Source: Roseofilum acuticapitatum BLCC-M154 (GTDB lineage Bacteria > Cyanobacteriota > Cyanobacteriia > Cyanobacteriales > Desertifilaceae). Taken from it: a stretch of DNA of 61,384 bases. The translations under genes and the position numbers were made by a program. Within the stretch, counting starts at the first letter, position 1. Each line of letters starts with the position of its first letter. Positions 10,086-19,479 of this stretch are shown one piece after another. Location: assembly GCF_030068475.1 (NCBI RefSeq), contig NZ_JAQOSP010000100.1, positions 1 through 61,384 of the forward strand. Reading direction: 5' to 3'. The notes beneath the pieces are model-generated. The model ran no database searches, was not told the origin of the DNA, and saw nothing but the letters and a program-made list of their open reading frames with translations.

Positions 10086-11186
10086 ATGGAAAATACTGCT
10101 TCTGAGCTGGCAACTGTTCCCATCGAGTGGTGGAGCATTGCCTTATTTAGCTTGGCGATCGCCTCCATCATTCTAGGCTTACGTGCCCTTCCTGGAGTCA
10201 TTTTAAGGGCGATCTTATCCGTAATACCGAATCAAGCGGCGACAGTTCTGGAAAAAGTGGTCAGTCCATTCAAGGGATTGATCCGCATTGTTCTCCTATT
10301 AGCCCTAGTCGATTTCATGGTAATCCTATGGGGGCCAGGTTTTCTCCATCCTTGGGGAGAAAGACTGCTCAGTTTAAGTTTCACCATCACTCTAACTGTT
10401 CTAGCGTCGCGCATTTTTCAACAATTCTTTGATGTCTATCTGATTGATGCTGCCTTTCAGAGCGGACGCAAAGTCAATAGCGAGCTACTGATTGTGAGCA
10501 AATGGACGGTGAATACTGCGATCGTTATTCTAGCGATTCTCCTGTTTGCCCAAACCCATCAAGTCAATGTGATCGGACTCTTAGCGAGTTTAGGAGTGGG
10601 TGGATTGGCGATCGCCTTTGCCGCTCAAAACACCCTCAGCCAGTTCTTAGGCGGTATCGTGCTTTATCTCGATCGCCCCTTTGTCGTCGATGATTATATC
10701 GGCTTACCCGATGGCACATTTGGCAGAGTCGAATCCATTGGACTGCGATCGACCAAAATTCGCACCTCTGGCAAAGGAACTCTCATGATTGTTCCCAACA
10801 ACTCCCTGACTCAAGTCAACATTGAAAACTTCACCGGAGCCAAAAAGGTGATGTCTTTACTCTATCTCACCTTTTATCGCATCATCGAAGAACAAGAACA
10901 AGCCCTCATTCGCGAAGTCATTCTTGCTAGTACCCAAGACATTTTCGGCATTAATCCCCGCAGTACCAACGTCACCTTTAGAACCCTAAAAACCGTCGAA
11001 AATCAACCCAAAACCGAAGCCCAAATCACTCTATTTATCCTCGGTTCCGGCAAAGCTTCCATGGAAATTCGCCGACAAATGATCGATCGCGCCCGCCAAA
11101 ATATTAGCCTCAAGCTCAAGGAGTATGGCATTAAGTTTGATATTGAAGAACCCAATATTTATGTTGACTCTCCCATTACCGTCTAA
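10086..11186 (+). CDS. Small-conductance mechanosensitive channel family protein (MscS), copy 1
   Basis: MscS-type channel of 366 aa that would open under membrane tension to release solutes. Four to five hydrophobic helices cover about residues 15-190. The pore-lining helix region is ASLGVGGLAIAFAAQNTLSQ, with the Gly/Ala pattern of TM3. The beta domain follows (PFVVDDYIGLPDGTFGRVESIGLRSTKIRT with the MIVPNNSL motif), then a mixed alpha/beta C-terminus ending EPNIYVDSPITV. A second family member starts ten bases downstream in the same direction and ends in almost the same residues, so the pair arose by tandem duplication. Confidence 0.92.
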   Translation: MENTASELATVPIEWWSIALFSLAIASIILGLRALPGVILRAILSVIPNQAATVLEKVVSPFKGLIRIVLLLALVDFMVILWGPGFLHPWGERLLSLSFTITLTVLASRIFQQFFDVYLIDAAFQSGRKVNSELLIVSKWTVNTAIVILAILLFAQTHQVNVIGLLASLGVGGLAIAFAAQNTLSQFLGGIVLYLDRPFVVDDYIGLPDGTFGRVESIGLRSTKIRTSGKGTLMIVPNNSLTQVNIENFTGAKKVMSLLYLTFYRIIEEQEQALIREVILASTQDIFGINPRSTNVTFRTLKTVENQPKTEAQITLFILGSGKASMEIRRQMIDRARQNISLKLKEYGIKFDIEEPNIYVDSPITV

Positions 11187-11195
11187 AGTATCCCT

Positions 11196-12317
11196 ATGAA
11201 CTTTTCCACCTGGACTCAATTCACCGATTCCACCCTAAATTTACTCGATCAATATCGGATTCCCTATCCCCTAGTTTTTCTCGTATTTGTCTTAGGATCG
11301 ATCCTCATCAGCAAAGCCACCCCTAACTTTGTTCGCTTTGTCATTAACCGTAGCTTTTCCGGTTCTGGACAAGTCAACCGTCTGTATGAAGACTTTGTAG
11401 AACCCCTCAAAAAAGAATTTCGCGTAGCAGGCAGTTTCATTTTAATTTATTTGTCCCTCGGATGGCTCAACCATAACCCCGGACTCTATCAATTCACCCA
11501 ACCCTTTATTACCCTAGGACTAACCATTAGTTTAGCCTGGCTTTTTTCCCGTCTTTTCCGCCAACTTGTCCGTATTTATGGGATTTCTATCGTCCGCAAG
11601 TTAGGGATAGAAGTCGATGATTTTATCTTAATTATTGAAACCGTCGTCAATGTTTTAATCGGTTTCTTTGCCGTTGTTGCCTTTGCCCAAAGCCAAAAAA
11701 TCCCACTAACTGCTTTACTCGCTGGAGTTTCCATTGGCGCTACCGCAGTGGCGTTTGCGGCTAAAAGCACCTTAGAACAACTCTTAGGAACCATTGTTTT
11801 ATATTTAGACCGCCCCTTTATCGCAGGGGAATATATTCGCTTACCAGACGGTTTATATGGGCGTGTGGAATCGATTGGATTAAGGTCTACCAAAATTAGA
11901 ATGGCTGCTAAAAGCACATTATTTATTATGCCCAACAATACTTTAGCTAACCTGGGGATTGAAAATGTAACCAGAGGCAAAAAAGTCATGGTCTTACTGT
12001 ACTTGGATTTTAATCGCTATCTGGAAGAGCGAGAACAAGCTTTGGTGCAACAAGTGGTGAAAGAAAGTACAGATGCTCTATTTGGTATCGATCCGGGAAG
12101 CACCAGTATTGTTCTGCTCAATGATGAAGAATCTCACCAGAATACCAGAGCGAGAGTGACTTTTTTCATTCTCGGTTCCAATGAGAATTCTATCCAATTG
12201 AGAAAACGCTTACTTGAACTCGCCAATCAGAAAGTGACCAAAAAACTCATGGAATTTGGAATTGAATTTACCTTGCAAGAACCGAATATTTATGTAGAAT
12301 CTCCAGTCACGATCTAA
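11196..12317 (+). CDS. Small-conductance mechanosensitive channel family protein (MscS), copy 2
   Basis: Tandem paralogue of the preceding gene, 373 aa with the same architecture. N-terminal membrane helices lead to the pore helix segment GVSIGATAVAFAAKSTLEQ. The beta domain (DRPFIAGEYIRLPDGLYGRVES, with IMPNNTL) and an EPNIYVESPVTI terminus follow. The two proteins share the beta domain closely but diverge in the N-terminal helices. The genes are ten bases apart and probably co-transcribed, so the channel could be homo- or hetero-oligomeric; that is inference. Confidence 0.92.
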   Translation: MNFSTWTQFTDSTLNLLDQYRIPYPLVFLVFVLGSILISKATPNFVRFVINRSFSGSGQVNRLYEDFVEPLKKEFRVAGSFILIYLSLGWLNHNPGLYQFTQPFITLGLTISLAWLFSRLFRQLVRIYGISIVRKLGIEVDDFILIIETVVNVLIGFFAVVAFAQSQKIPLTALLAGVSIGATAVAFAAKSTLEQLLGTIVLYLDRPFIAGEYIRLPDGLYGRVESIGLRSTKIRMAAKSTLFIMPNNTLANLGIENVTRGKKVMVLLYLDFNRYLEEREQALVQQVVKESTDALFGIDPGSTSIVLLNDEESHQNTRARVTFFILGSNENSIQLRKRLLELANQKVTKKLMEFGIEFTLQEPNIYVESPVTI

Positions 12318-12348
12318 AATTTTTGTAACTCAAACAAGAATCTTAATT

Positions 12349-12825
12349 TCAAGATAAGGGGTCATCATCATCCATTTGTACATCTAAATTAGCGGCTAAT
12401 ACTTCTGCCATCATCACTTCTAGGGCAGCCGTATTAATCGAGTTAACCGGTTGATTTTGCAGAGGGTTGGAGAGGGGAATTAATCGTAGAACACGGTTTT
12501 CTTGAACTAAATCAAAATAGGTTTCTTGGTCTTCAGATTGCTGAAGTTGTAAATAATCAAAGCTTTCAATATTCAAATATAGGGTATGATTCGCCAAGAT
12601 CGTCGATCTGAGGGGGTCGGCAAAGACTTCTTGAATGTAGGCTTCTCCAGTAGCTTGGGTTTGGCTATCCAACAGTTCAACATAACGGACACGGTGGAGA
12701 TCCCCAATCACTTTCTGAATATCCTGTGGATTCACAATAATGCCTCTGTTGAGAATGCAAGGAGCAGGTAACCGTGTATTGCCAGGCAATTGATCGTAAT
12801 TCATGGGAAAACTCTCTAATTTCAA
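12349..12825 (-). CDS. Conserved hypothetical protein, 158 aa
   Basis: I do not recognise a named family. The protein is soluble and acidic, with no signal peptide or membrane segment. The middle part (about 28-115) alternates beta-strand-like stretches (VRYVELLDSQTQATGEAYIQ and STILANHTLYLNIESFDYL), compatible with a small beta-rich domain. It ends in a run of Asp residues (DDDDP). A second in-frame ATG at residue 8 (MNYDQLPGN) could be the true start. It is convergent with the mscS pair. Confidence 0.65.
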   Translation of the reverse strand: MKLESFPMNYDQLPGNTRLPAPCILNRGIIVNPQDIQKVIGDLHRVRYVELLDSQTQATGEAYIQEVFADPLRSTILANHTLYLNIESFDYLQLQQSEDQETYFDLVQENRVLRLIPLSNPLQNQPVNSINTAALEVMMAEVLAANLDVQMDDDDPLS

Positions 12826-13123
12826 AAGAGGACGACAAGACTACTGACGATGTGACATCCCAAGACTGCACCCTAAGATAGAATGGCCTATTAAAGTAGC
12901 CTATGAGACAATTCTATCCTAAGTCTTTGGCGGATACTTGCCAGATTCTACGGATTTTTAGATCGAATTATAGGTATCGATCGCGCAAGTAAAATGGAAG
13001 TAATCCAGTCGCAGTGTTTCTGATTCAAATTCACCCTAAAGAAAGGGAAGATTCAGATAAACGACTCAGAAAACAGAGTAGATGTCTATTTGCAGATTAA
13101 CATAGAGTATGGGGGGAGTGGCA

Positions 13124-13882
13124 ATGAAATGCATCTGGAATTTCTGGGGGGCGATCGCCTTTTACACCCGTATACCTATACCTGGCTCTTGGCCCCTAGA
13201 GTTTTCAGGAATTGCACGGTTGGCGGCTTGGGTAGGACTGCTGATCGGGGCAATATTAGCCGTGATGAATTGGGGATTATGGGTCGTAGGAATGCCGAAT
13301 TTAACTCGCAGTTCCGTAATCGTTGCCCTGTGGGTTGGTATCACTGGGGGATTACACTTAGATGGGGCGATGGATACGGCTGATGGTTTAAGTGTTACGG
13401 ATGGCGATCGCCGTTTGCAGGTGATGAGCGATAGCGTTACGGGTGCATTTGGAGTCATGTCTGGCATCCTGATTTTATTGCTCAAAACGGCTACATTGAG
13501 TTCCTTAGAGCCACACCATCTGTGGATCGTGCTGGCCATTCCCGCATGGGCAAGAGCGGGACAACTGATGGCCATTTGGCGCTATCCCTATCTAAAACCG
13601 ACGGGAAAAGGAGCCTTTCATAAAGCGGCGATTCAATCCTATCAAGATGTTTTACCCACTGTGTTGATGCTAATTACTTTCAGTGCTGTGCAATGGGCGC
13701 TCAATGCCCAACAAGGTATACAGATTCTCAGCTTAACATTGGGATGGGGGGCGATCGCCTGGGGAACTGGATGGTGGTTTAATCGCCAACTGGGAGGCCA
13801 TACCGGAGATACCTATGGCGCAGTCGTCGAGTGGACAGAAGCATGGGGCTTGGTTTGGGCGATTTTAATTGAGTCATCCTAG
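13124..13882 (+). CDS. cobS: Adenosylcobinamide-GDP ribazoletransferase (cobalamin synthase)
   Basis: CobS joins adenosylcobinamide-GDP and alpha-ribazole (phosphate), the last membrane-bound step of adenosyl-pseudo/cobalamin assembly. Signatures are FYTRIP near the N-terminus, the GGLHLDGAMDTADGL motif with metal-binding Asp residues, and SVTGAFGVM. About six hydrophobic helices are present and the length is about 252 aa. I prefer the ATG at 13124 over the one 15 bases upstream because GGGGGGAG lies just before it. No cobalamin riboswitch could be recognised in the roughly 300 bases upstream, and no other cobalamin gene is adjacent. Confidence 0.93.
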   Translation: MKCIWNFWGAIAFYTRIPIPGSWPLEFSGIARLAAWVGLLIGAILAVMNWGLWVVGMPNLTRSSVIVALWVGITGGLHLDGAMDTADGLSVTDGDRRLQVMSDSVTGAFGVMSGILILLLKTATLSSLEPHHLWIVLAIPAWARAGQLMAIWRYPYLKPTGKGAFHKAAIQSYQDVLPTVLMLITFSAVQWALNAQQGIQILSLTLGWGAIAWGTGWWFNRQLGGHTGDTYGAVVEWTEAWGLVWAILIESS

Positions 13883-13946
13883 CCCATCCCCATGGGCACG
13901 GACATTCGCTACAATTAGGCTGATGATGAATTTTTCTTCAAGTTAG

Positions 13947-14423
13947 ATGAATAGTTGTATTTTAATGGCCCAAATTGTCCAAGATCCTCAACTGCGCTAT
14001 ACCCCCGATGAAACGGCAGTGACGGAGATGTTAGTCCAGTTCGCCGCAACCAAGGCAGAAGATCCACCCCATACCTTGAAGGTGGTGGGATGGGGAAATT
14101 TAGCGACGGAAATTGCCCAAGGCTATCATCAAGGCGATCGGGTGATCCTTCAGGGTAGTCTGAGAATGAATACATTCGATCGCCCAGAAGGATTTAAGGA
14201 AAAACGGGCAGAGTTAGTGGTTTCCCGGATTTATAATGTTGATGGCGAACCGGTTGCCACTCAACCCTTAGCGGCAGTAGCAGCAACGGCCAGCATACCG
14301 AATAACGTCACACCCATTACTCCTTCTGCTCCAGCCGCTCCGCGTCCCCTGCCAACTCCCGCCCCGGTTGCGCCATCCCCTGCGGACATTCAACCCTTGG
14401 AAGAAGATGAAATTCCCTTTTAG
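13947..14423 (+). CDS. ssb: Single-stranded DNA-binding protein
   Basis: SSB protein of 158 aa. An OB-fold domain covers about 1-110 (MNSCILMAQIVQDPQLRYTP, the LKVVGWGNLA strand, GDRVILQGSL). A Pro/Ala-rich linker follows, and the acidic tip EEDEIPF recruits replication and repair partners. Cyanobacteria often carry more than one ssb, and this version is short in the OB fold compared with the E. coli protein. It stands alone between cobS and lipB. Confidence 0.9.
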   Translation: MNSCILMAQIVQDPQLRYTPDETAVTEMLVQFAATKAEDPPHTLKVVGWGNLATEIAQGYHQGDRVILQGSLRMNTFDRPEGFKEKRAELVVSRIYNVDGEPVATQPLAAVAATASIPNNVTPITPSAPAAPRPLPTPAPVAPSPADIQPLEEDEIPF

Positions 14424-14429
14424 GGAATG

Positions 14430-14500
14430 GAAAATGGGGAATAGGCAATAGGCAAAAGGCTATTTCCCCATCTCCCCATCTCCCTATCCCCCCCTTCCCC
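14430..14500. repeat. STRR-like low-complexity spacer
   Basis: GGGGAATAGGCAATAGGC on the left and CCCCATCTCCCCATCTCCC on the right, between the convergent ssb and lipB stops. The two halves are imperfectly complementary (GGGGAATAG against CTATTTCCCC). The same repeat families appear at 5101, 20222, 38632 and 49678. Confidence 0.6.
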
Positions 14501-15161
14501 CACCCTCTACCAAAGAAACCTGAAAGACTTGGGCAAAGACCTGGGGTAGGGTTTGGCGGATATCAGCCACAGAAATACTGGGGATAAATTGCTCTAGACT
14601 TCCCACGGGGCGATCGCCAATTCCACAAGGAATGATCGCCTTAAATCCTTCCAGATCGGGGTTGACATTGAGCGAGAAGCCATGCATGGTAATCCAACGG
14701 CTGACTTTAATGCCGATCGCCCCCACTTTATAGCCGTTGAGCCAAACACCAGTTAAACCGGGGAGGCGATCGGCTTTTAAGCCATACCCTCTAAGCGTTT
14801 CAATCAAAACCGTCTCCAATTGGCGCAGATACCAATGCAGATCCCGTTGATAATAGTTTAAATTCAAAATTGGATAGCCCACCAATTGACCGGGACAGTG
14901 ATAGGTGACTTCTCCTCCCCGCTCCACGCGATGGAGTTGGGCGGGAGGATGCTGCGGATCGAATTTGAGAAAATCTAACGTGGCTCCTCGTCCCAGAGTA
15001 TAGACGGGAGGATGTTCGAGCAACAGCAGCAGATCCTCTAGATCCGGATTCTCGCGCCGTTGGGCAACCCATTCCTGTTGCCATTCCCAAGCCGTTTGAT
15101 AGGGCACAACTCCCCGTTGCCAAACCTGACAGCACCGAGTAGCAATAGGCGATCCATTCAT
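14484..15161 (-). CDS. lipB: Octanoyltransferase LipB
   Basis: LipB moves octanoyl from acyl carrier protein to lipoyl domains, the first committed step of lipoate assembly. Conserved blocks visible: [34 protein letters not shown], the Lys in [20 protein letters not shown], and the catalytic Cys in [14 protein letters not shown]. At 225 aa it is normal length. The C-terminus (VEGGGRGG) runs into low-complexity repeat DNA, suggesting that the last residues have been altered by the repeat. Confidence 0.94.
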   Translation of the reverse strand: MNGSPIATRCCQVWQRGVVPYQTAWEWQQEWVAQRRENPDLEDLLLLLEHPPVYTLGRGATLDFLKFDPQHPPAQLHRVERGGEVTYHCPGQLVGYPILNLNYYQRDLHWYLRQLETVLIETLRGYGLKADRLPGLTGVWLNGYKVGAIGIKVSRWITMHGFSLNVNPDLEGFKAIIPCGIGDRPVGSLEQFIPSISVADIRQTLPQVFAQVFQVSLVEGGGRGG

Positions 15162-15319
15162 CTCCCCATTCCTATCAAAAGTTGGTTAATTTTAACATAA
15201 GTTTAGAAAAAGACCCGGTTAAAACATCAAGAATTGTCAAGGGATGCAACAGATTTTTAATGGTTGTGTTCAGCAGAATACAAAATGTTAGGGTAAACGT
15301 ATAGCCCCGATGGGAAGTC

Positions 15320-15342
15320 ACTCTTAGCTGTACACTAAGAGT
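15320..15342 (+). promoter_or_regulatory. Hairpin in the lrtA 5' leader
   Basis: Perfect 8-bp stem ACTCTTAG / CTAAGAGT with a 7-base loop, 43 bases before the lrtA ATG. It is followed by the ribosome-binding sequence GGGAGGAAGC. In other cyanobacteria the lrtA leader is known to influence light-dependent mRNA stability; that this hairpin is the responsible element here is inference. Confidence 0.45.
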
Positions 15343-15385
15343 TAAGACCACCCTAGGGAAATTCGTTTAATGGGAGGAAGCTTAT

Positions 15386-16045
15386 ATGAAGCTTGTTATC
15401 CAGGGAAAAAACATTGAAATAACAGATGCAATTCGTGACTATGTTAATCAAAAAGTTGAAAAGGCTGTCAGTCATTTTGAGAGTCTGACAACAGAGGTTG
15501 ATGTCAATCTTTCGGTAGCTCGTAATCCCCGGATAAACCCCAAGCAGACGGCTGAAGTGACGATTTATGCCAATGGAACGGTCATTCGGTCGGAGGAGAG
15601 CAGTGAAGATCTTTACGCCAGTATTGATTTGGTGGCAGACAAGATTGCTCGAAGGCTGCGTAAGTATAAGGAGAAACGCCAAAATAATAAACACAAAACA
15701 AAGACGGCAGTTGAGCCTCCTGAACTGGTAGAAGACCTGGTGGAGGATACGGAAGGGATCAGCAATTTAATTGCTAATGGTACTCCGGAATTACCGGCAG
15801 ATGTGGTGAGAACTAAGTATTTTGCCATGCCTCCGATGACGGTGGAAGAAGCCCTCGAACAGTTGCAATTGGTGGGCCATGATTTCTTTATGTTCAGAAA
15901 TGCGGATACGGGAGAAATCAATGTGATCTATGAGCGCAACCATGGGGGATATGGAGTTCTCATGCCCCGCAATGGTAACGGCCATACCCATGGTCGCAAT
16001 GGTTCAACGGCTCAAGGGAATGCAACCGTAAGCTCGAATGCTTAA
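15386..16045 (+). CDS. lrtA: Ribosome hibernation promoting factor, long form (light-repressed protein A)
   Basis: Long-form HPF, known in cyanobacteria as LrtA, which accumulates in the dark and inactivates ribosomes by dimerisation. The N-terminal HPF/YfiA domain (1-105) starts [20 protein letters not shown], with the basic helix [15 protein letters not shown] linker follows, then the C-terminal dimerisation domain (about 140-195) with [32 protein letters not shown] split across its strands. The last 20 residues are Asn/Gly-rich. A strong GGGAGGAAGC ribosome-binding site supports the start. Confidence 0.93.
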   Translation: MKLVIQGKNIEITDAIRDYVNQKVEKAVSHFESLTTEVDVNLSVARNPRINPKQTAEVTIYANGTVIRSEESSEDLYASIDLVADKIARRLRKYKEKRQNNKHKTKTAVEPPELVEDLVEDTEGISNLIANGTPELPADVVRTKYFAMPPMTVEEALEQLQLVGHDFFMFRNADTGEINVIYERNHGGYGVLMPRNGNGHTHGRNGSTAQGNATVSSNA

Positions 16046-16121
16046 CATGGGATTCATGTTTGCCTTAGAACGGCCCGATGGCAGAAGAGACTACATGCCT
16101 CAAATGCCATCCCGGTTGCCG

Positions 16122-18311
16122 TTAACCGGTTTGTTGCCAGATTTTAACCGTCATGTCTTGGGAACCACTGATTAAGGTTTTCCCATCGGGACTGAAGGCA
16201 ACAGCAGTAACGGGGCCTTGATGACCTACTAAGGTGTCGATTTCTTCACCGGTTTCGAGTCTCCAGAGTTTGATGCTCTGGTCATGACTGCCACTGACTA
16301 GCATTTGTCCGTCGGGGTTGAGTCCAACGGTGTAGACAATGCCTTGATGGCCGGAAAAGGTTCGCACTAATCCCCTCGTGCTACAATTCCACAGTTTAAT
16401 GGTGCGATCGCCACATCCGCCCGCTAACATTTGGGCATCTGGTGTCAGAGCAACGCTATACAGGGCCATGGTGACTTCGAGGGTCATTTGGGGGCTATCG
16501 GCTCCCACTTGCCAAACTTGGATGAGACCGCGATGATCGTTCCGGCCGGCGATCGCCAAAACATCCCCATCTCGGCTAAACCCTAACGAATCAATCTCAT
16601 AATCCACATAATAATTGGTGCGGAGCAACTCCCCATGAGCAAAATCCCAAAATCTCAGGGAACTCTTCTCTTCTAAGGGTTCCGAACCCGCGCTCACCAG
16701 GGTTTGACCATCCGCACTAATAGCAACCACCGTTGTCCAATCTTCGCATTCCAATTCTTGCAGCATTTTGCCCGTCGTTACATTCCAAATTTCAATCTCT
16801 CCGGTAGCTGCTGCTAGGGTTTTCCCATCTCGACTCAGAGCCACAGAACTGACGGATAAATCCTCGGAATCTAAAGATAACCGCGTCATTTCATAGGTGC
16901 TTAAATCTACGCTGTTCATTTCCTCATAGCCCCCACTCACCAGCCGACTCCCATCGGAACTGAGGGATAAACAAGTCACGGCGCTCGATTGGGTAAGGGT
17001 TTTCACGCATTGCCAACCCGTTTTACTTTTGACGGATTGGGGCTGTGATACTACTGGAAATGGAGCTTTAGGAGTCGCGGGTTGTGCAGGCATTGGCGTT
17101 TGATTAGGGGTATCCCACTCATCCTCATCCCCCCATTCATCATCACGACTGAGATCCGGTTCAAAGTCCATCTGAGATTGAAAGTCATCAAACCCCTGTT
17201 TAATCCGATTCACCCATTTTTCGGCACGTTCGGTAAAGCTTTTTACGTCAGAAACCGGTGTTTCGGAGTCGAGTGTTGGGGGTTGGGGGGCTTTCTCCAG
17301 TCGGTTTTGCAACTGGATCAGTAACTCCGTTTGTTGGTTGAGTTGGCTTTGCAGTTGGGAAAGTGCGGCTGAGTCTGTGGCGTTATGTTGGGGGGTTTCG
17401 GTGGGTAAATGCTGAATTTCGGCTGAGAGTTGTTCGAGTTGAGCTTGCAGTTGGGTTAATTGGGGAATAACATCCCCAGACGTTTGGGGAACGGGTAAGG
17501 ATTGTAACTGTTCATTGACTTTGACAATGGAGTTGAGTAGCTCTGTTGATTGGGAACCGAGGTGTTCTAAAGTGGTTTCCAGGTTTTCCAGTTGGCTCGA
17601 TGCGGTGTTTAATTGGCTCAGATCCAGGCGATCGATTTGCCCTTGTACGGCTTCTTTCCAGGTGGTGAGACTCTGCTGAACGTCGTTAAAACTTTGATCC
17701 AGATGCTCTTGCAGTCGGCTATATTGACCGCGCAATTCAGCTAGATCGCCCTCTACATCTTGCTTGAGGGTTTTGACTTCCCCAGAAACTTCCGTTAACT
17801 GGGATTCTAAAGATTGTAGTCGTTCTTCAGTGGGGAGGCGATCGAGTCGTTGGAGAATCTGGGCTAAAGATTCCAGCACATAATTGGACTGATTGCGAAG
17901 TTGAGCTAATTCTTCTTCCATACTCTTAAAATCTAGGGTTTCCAAAACCGATAAACGGTCAGTTAAATTTGCTTCAACTCTACTCAGTCCTTGTTCCCAC
18001 TGTCGAGGGTTGATTTCACTCCCTAGAGCAAGGACAACTGCGCGTAAGGATTCGATCTCTTCAGAAATCTCTTCAGAAAGGGTAGCTTGCAGTTGCGGCA
18101 GATCCGTTTGTCTATCTTGCTGATACTGTGCAGCCAGACGTTGACGGTTAATCAGATTGAGAAACAGAGACAAAGACATCGGAGTGGCAACAAACACCAC
18201 TTTTTCCAGAAGCACAGCAAACCCAGCCCCCACCACCGAGGCGACAATAGACACAGATTCAGCCATTTCCGTCCAATGGCGGTTGTCCACAGTTGGCTTG
18301 TTGTTCGACAT
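16122..18311 (-). CDS. Membrane-anchored coiled-coil WD40 protein
   Basis: Unusual 729-aa protein. Residues about 17-54 hold one or two hydrophobic helices (SIVASVVGAGFAVLLEK and the next segment). Residues 55-345 are a long Gln/Leu/Glu heptad-rich coiled coil. An acidic linker (about 380-405) is followed by seven WD40 repeats forming one beta propeller to the C-terminus (the last repeat has GHQGPVTAVAFSPDG). The architecture suggests a membrane-tethered scaffold that displays a propeller on a rod; partners and function are unknown. It is convergent with lrtA. Confidence 0.85.
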   Translation of the reverse strand: MSNNKPTVDNRHWTEMAESVSIVASVVGAGFAVLLEKVVFVATPMSLSLFLNLINRQRLAAQYQQDRQTDLPQLQATLSEEISEEIESLRAVVLALGSEINPRQWEQGLSRVEANLTDRLSVLETLDFKSMEEELAQLRNQSNYVLESLAQILQRLDRLPTEERLQSLESQLTEVSGEVKTLKQDVEGDLAELRGQYSRLQEHLDQSFNDVQQSLTTWKEAVQGQIDRLDLSQLNTASSQLENLETTLEHLGSQSTELLNSIVKVNEQLQSLPVPQTSGDVIPQLTQLQAQLEQLSAEIQHLPTETPQHNATDSAALSQLQSQLNQQTELLIQLQNRLEKAPQPPTLDSETPVSDVKSFTERAEKWVNRIKQGFDDFQSQMDFEPDLSRDDEWGDEDEWDTPNQTPMPAQPATPKAPFPVVSQPQSVKSKTGWQCVKTLTQSSAVTCLSLSSDGSRLVSGGYEEMNSVDLSTYEMTRLSLDSEDLSVSSVALSRDGKTLAAATGEIEIWNVTTGKMLQELECEDWTTVVAISADGQTLVSAGSEPLEEKSSLRFWDFAHGELLRTNYYVDYEIDSLGFSRDGDVLAIAGRNDHRGLIQVWQVGADSPQMTLEVTMALYSVALTPDAQMLAGGCGDRTIKLWNCSTRGLVRTFSGHQGIVYTVGLNPDGQMLVSGSHDQSIKLWRLETGEEIDTLVGHQGPVTAVAFSPDGKTLISGSQDMTVKIWQQTG

Positions 18312-18400
18312 GGCAAGATCCCCATTCCTGGATCTAGTGTAGTCCTTCTTGTGAAAGGGTTGAATGGGGATATAGTACGTTGCGCTCTTTCCAGAAACAT

Positions 18401-18560
18401 TTTGATCCCCCTAAATCCCCCTTAAAAAGGGGGACTTTCTTATTCCCCCCTTTTTAAGTTGATGGACTGATCGAGCTATCCAAAGATATTCAATTAAGAA
18501 GGGGGACTTTCTTATTCCCCCCTTAAAAAGGGGGGTTAGGGGGGATCTTTTCCTGCTGCG
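18401..18560. repeat. MITE-like GGGGGATC repeat, two inverted modules
   Basis: Two related blocks, TTTGATCCCCCTAAATCC...GGGGGACTTTCTTATT (18401-18455) and GGGGGACTTTCTTATTCC...GGGGATCTTTTCCTGCTG (18499-18556), flank a unique core. The modules recur at 36511-36599 and 52621-52760. Long C/G runs joined by TTAAAAA or TTTTTAAG make strong hairpins. No open reading frame is present, so this is most likely a non-autonomous mobile or dispersed repeat. Confidence 0.75.
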
Positions 18561-18635
18561 CCTCATTAAGCAAGCAAAGTGCTGTCTCATAAAATCGAGA
18601 AGATTGAGTGAGAGTAAGGAATTGCTGTTAGGAAA

Positions 18636-19379
18636 CTACAAGAGAGAATCGGGATCGATATTGAGTTGTCGGAGTTTCTCCCGTAGCTGTTGTAAATCGG
18701 ATTCGGCGCGATCGCCTCTTTGTTGTTGGCGCTCCCTTTCCTGGCGTTCGATATCTAGCTCTAGTTCGGCACTTTCCGCTCTTTCCTCTGGAGTCAGATA
18801 ACGCTGTCCCTGCTCATCATACCAATACAGCCATTCTCTCTCTATCCCTTGATACGTCCCTCGCTCTCTACCTATGCCTAAACTCAGTTCCGGCAACCAT
18901 ACTGGTTCCCCTGATAATAATTGATATTCACCTCCCTTAAGTTGATGAACTTCTAATCTGGGTTGTTGTGTCCGCAAGGGATTATAGATGACATAGTAGA
19001 GAACTCCCAGTTGTTCGTACTGTTGTTTTTTCTGGCTATATTCTCCTCTTCTCGTTTGCGAAACCACCTCTAACACTAAAGTCGGTACTTGTTGCTCTTC
19101 CCAGAGAACATAAGATAAGCGTAAACCCTCACCAATGATTCTAGGGACACCCATACTCAAAAAACCATCGGGGACAATGGCGGGTTGGTTGGGATCAGTG
19201 TAAACTCCCATATCCACGCCAAAAAACCAATCCATGCGCTCCGACCAAATCGAAGCGAGCATGGCTTTGAGGAGAGTGGGAATTAAATCTTGCAGTTCGT
19301 TATCCACAGGAGTCTCATCTGAGTCAGGTAAATCCGCCGCCGAGGGGTAGTAATCTCTAGGATGGTATTCAAGTTGCAT
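18636..19379 (-). CDS. Uma2 family endonuclease (DUF820)
   Basis: Uma2-type PD-(D/E)XK protein, 247 aa. It contains IVPDGFLSMGV (acidic motif), TLVLEVVSQTRRGEYSQKKQQY (Glu-containing motif and following helix) and YYVIYNPL. Residues from about 190 form a highly charged coiled-coil-like tail rich in Glu, Arg and Gln, common in the long Uma2 subclass. It differs from the other two Uma2 proteins in the window and is closest in plan to the members that carry a C-terminal Gln-rich helix. The GGGGGATC repeat lies immediately downstream. Confidence 0.85.
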   Translation of the reverse strand: MQLEYHPRDYYPSAADLPDSDETPVDNELQDLIPTLLKAMLASIWSERMDWFFGVDMGVYTDPNQPAIVPDGFLSMGVPRIIGEGLRLSYVLWEEQQVPTLVLEVVSQTRRGEYSQKKQQYEQLGVLYYVIYNPLRTQQPRLEVHQLKGGEYQLLSGEPVWLPELSLGIGRERGTYQGIEREWLYWYDEQGQRYLTPEERAESAELELDIERQERERQQQRGDRAESDLQQLREKLRQLNIDPDSLL

Positions 19380-19479
19380 AACGTTGATGAGGAGTTTCTC
19401 TTGATTTTATCACCCGATCTTGTGGCGAGCTACAGTCTGGTGGTATAAATTTCGTAATCCGCCAAAACTGCTGTACCCA

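Noticed and set aside
12826-13123. Cobalamin riboswitch upstream of cobS
   Set aside because: No B12-box or recognisable conserved core; the stretch has no strong fold or gene that I can support.
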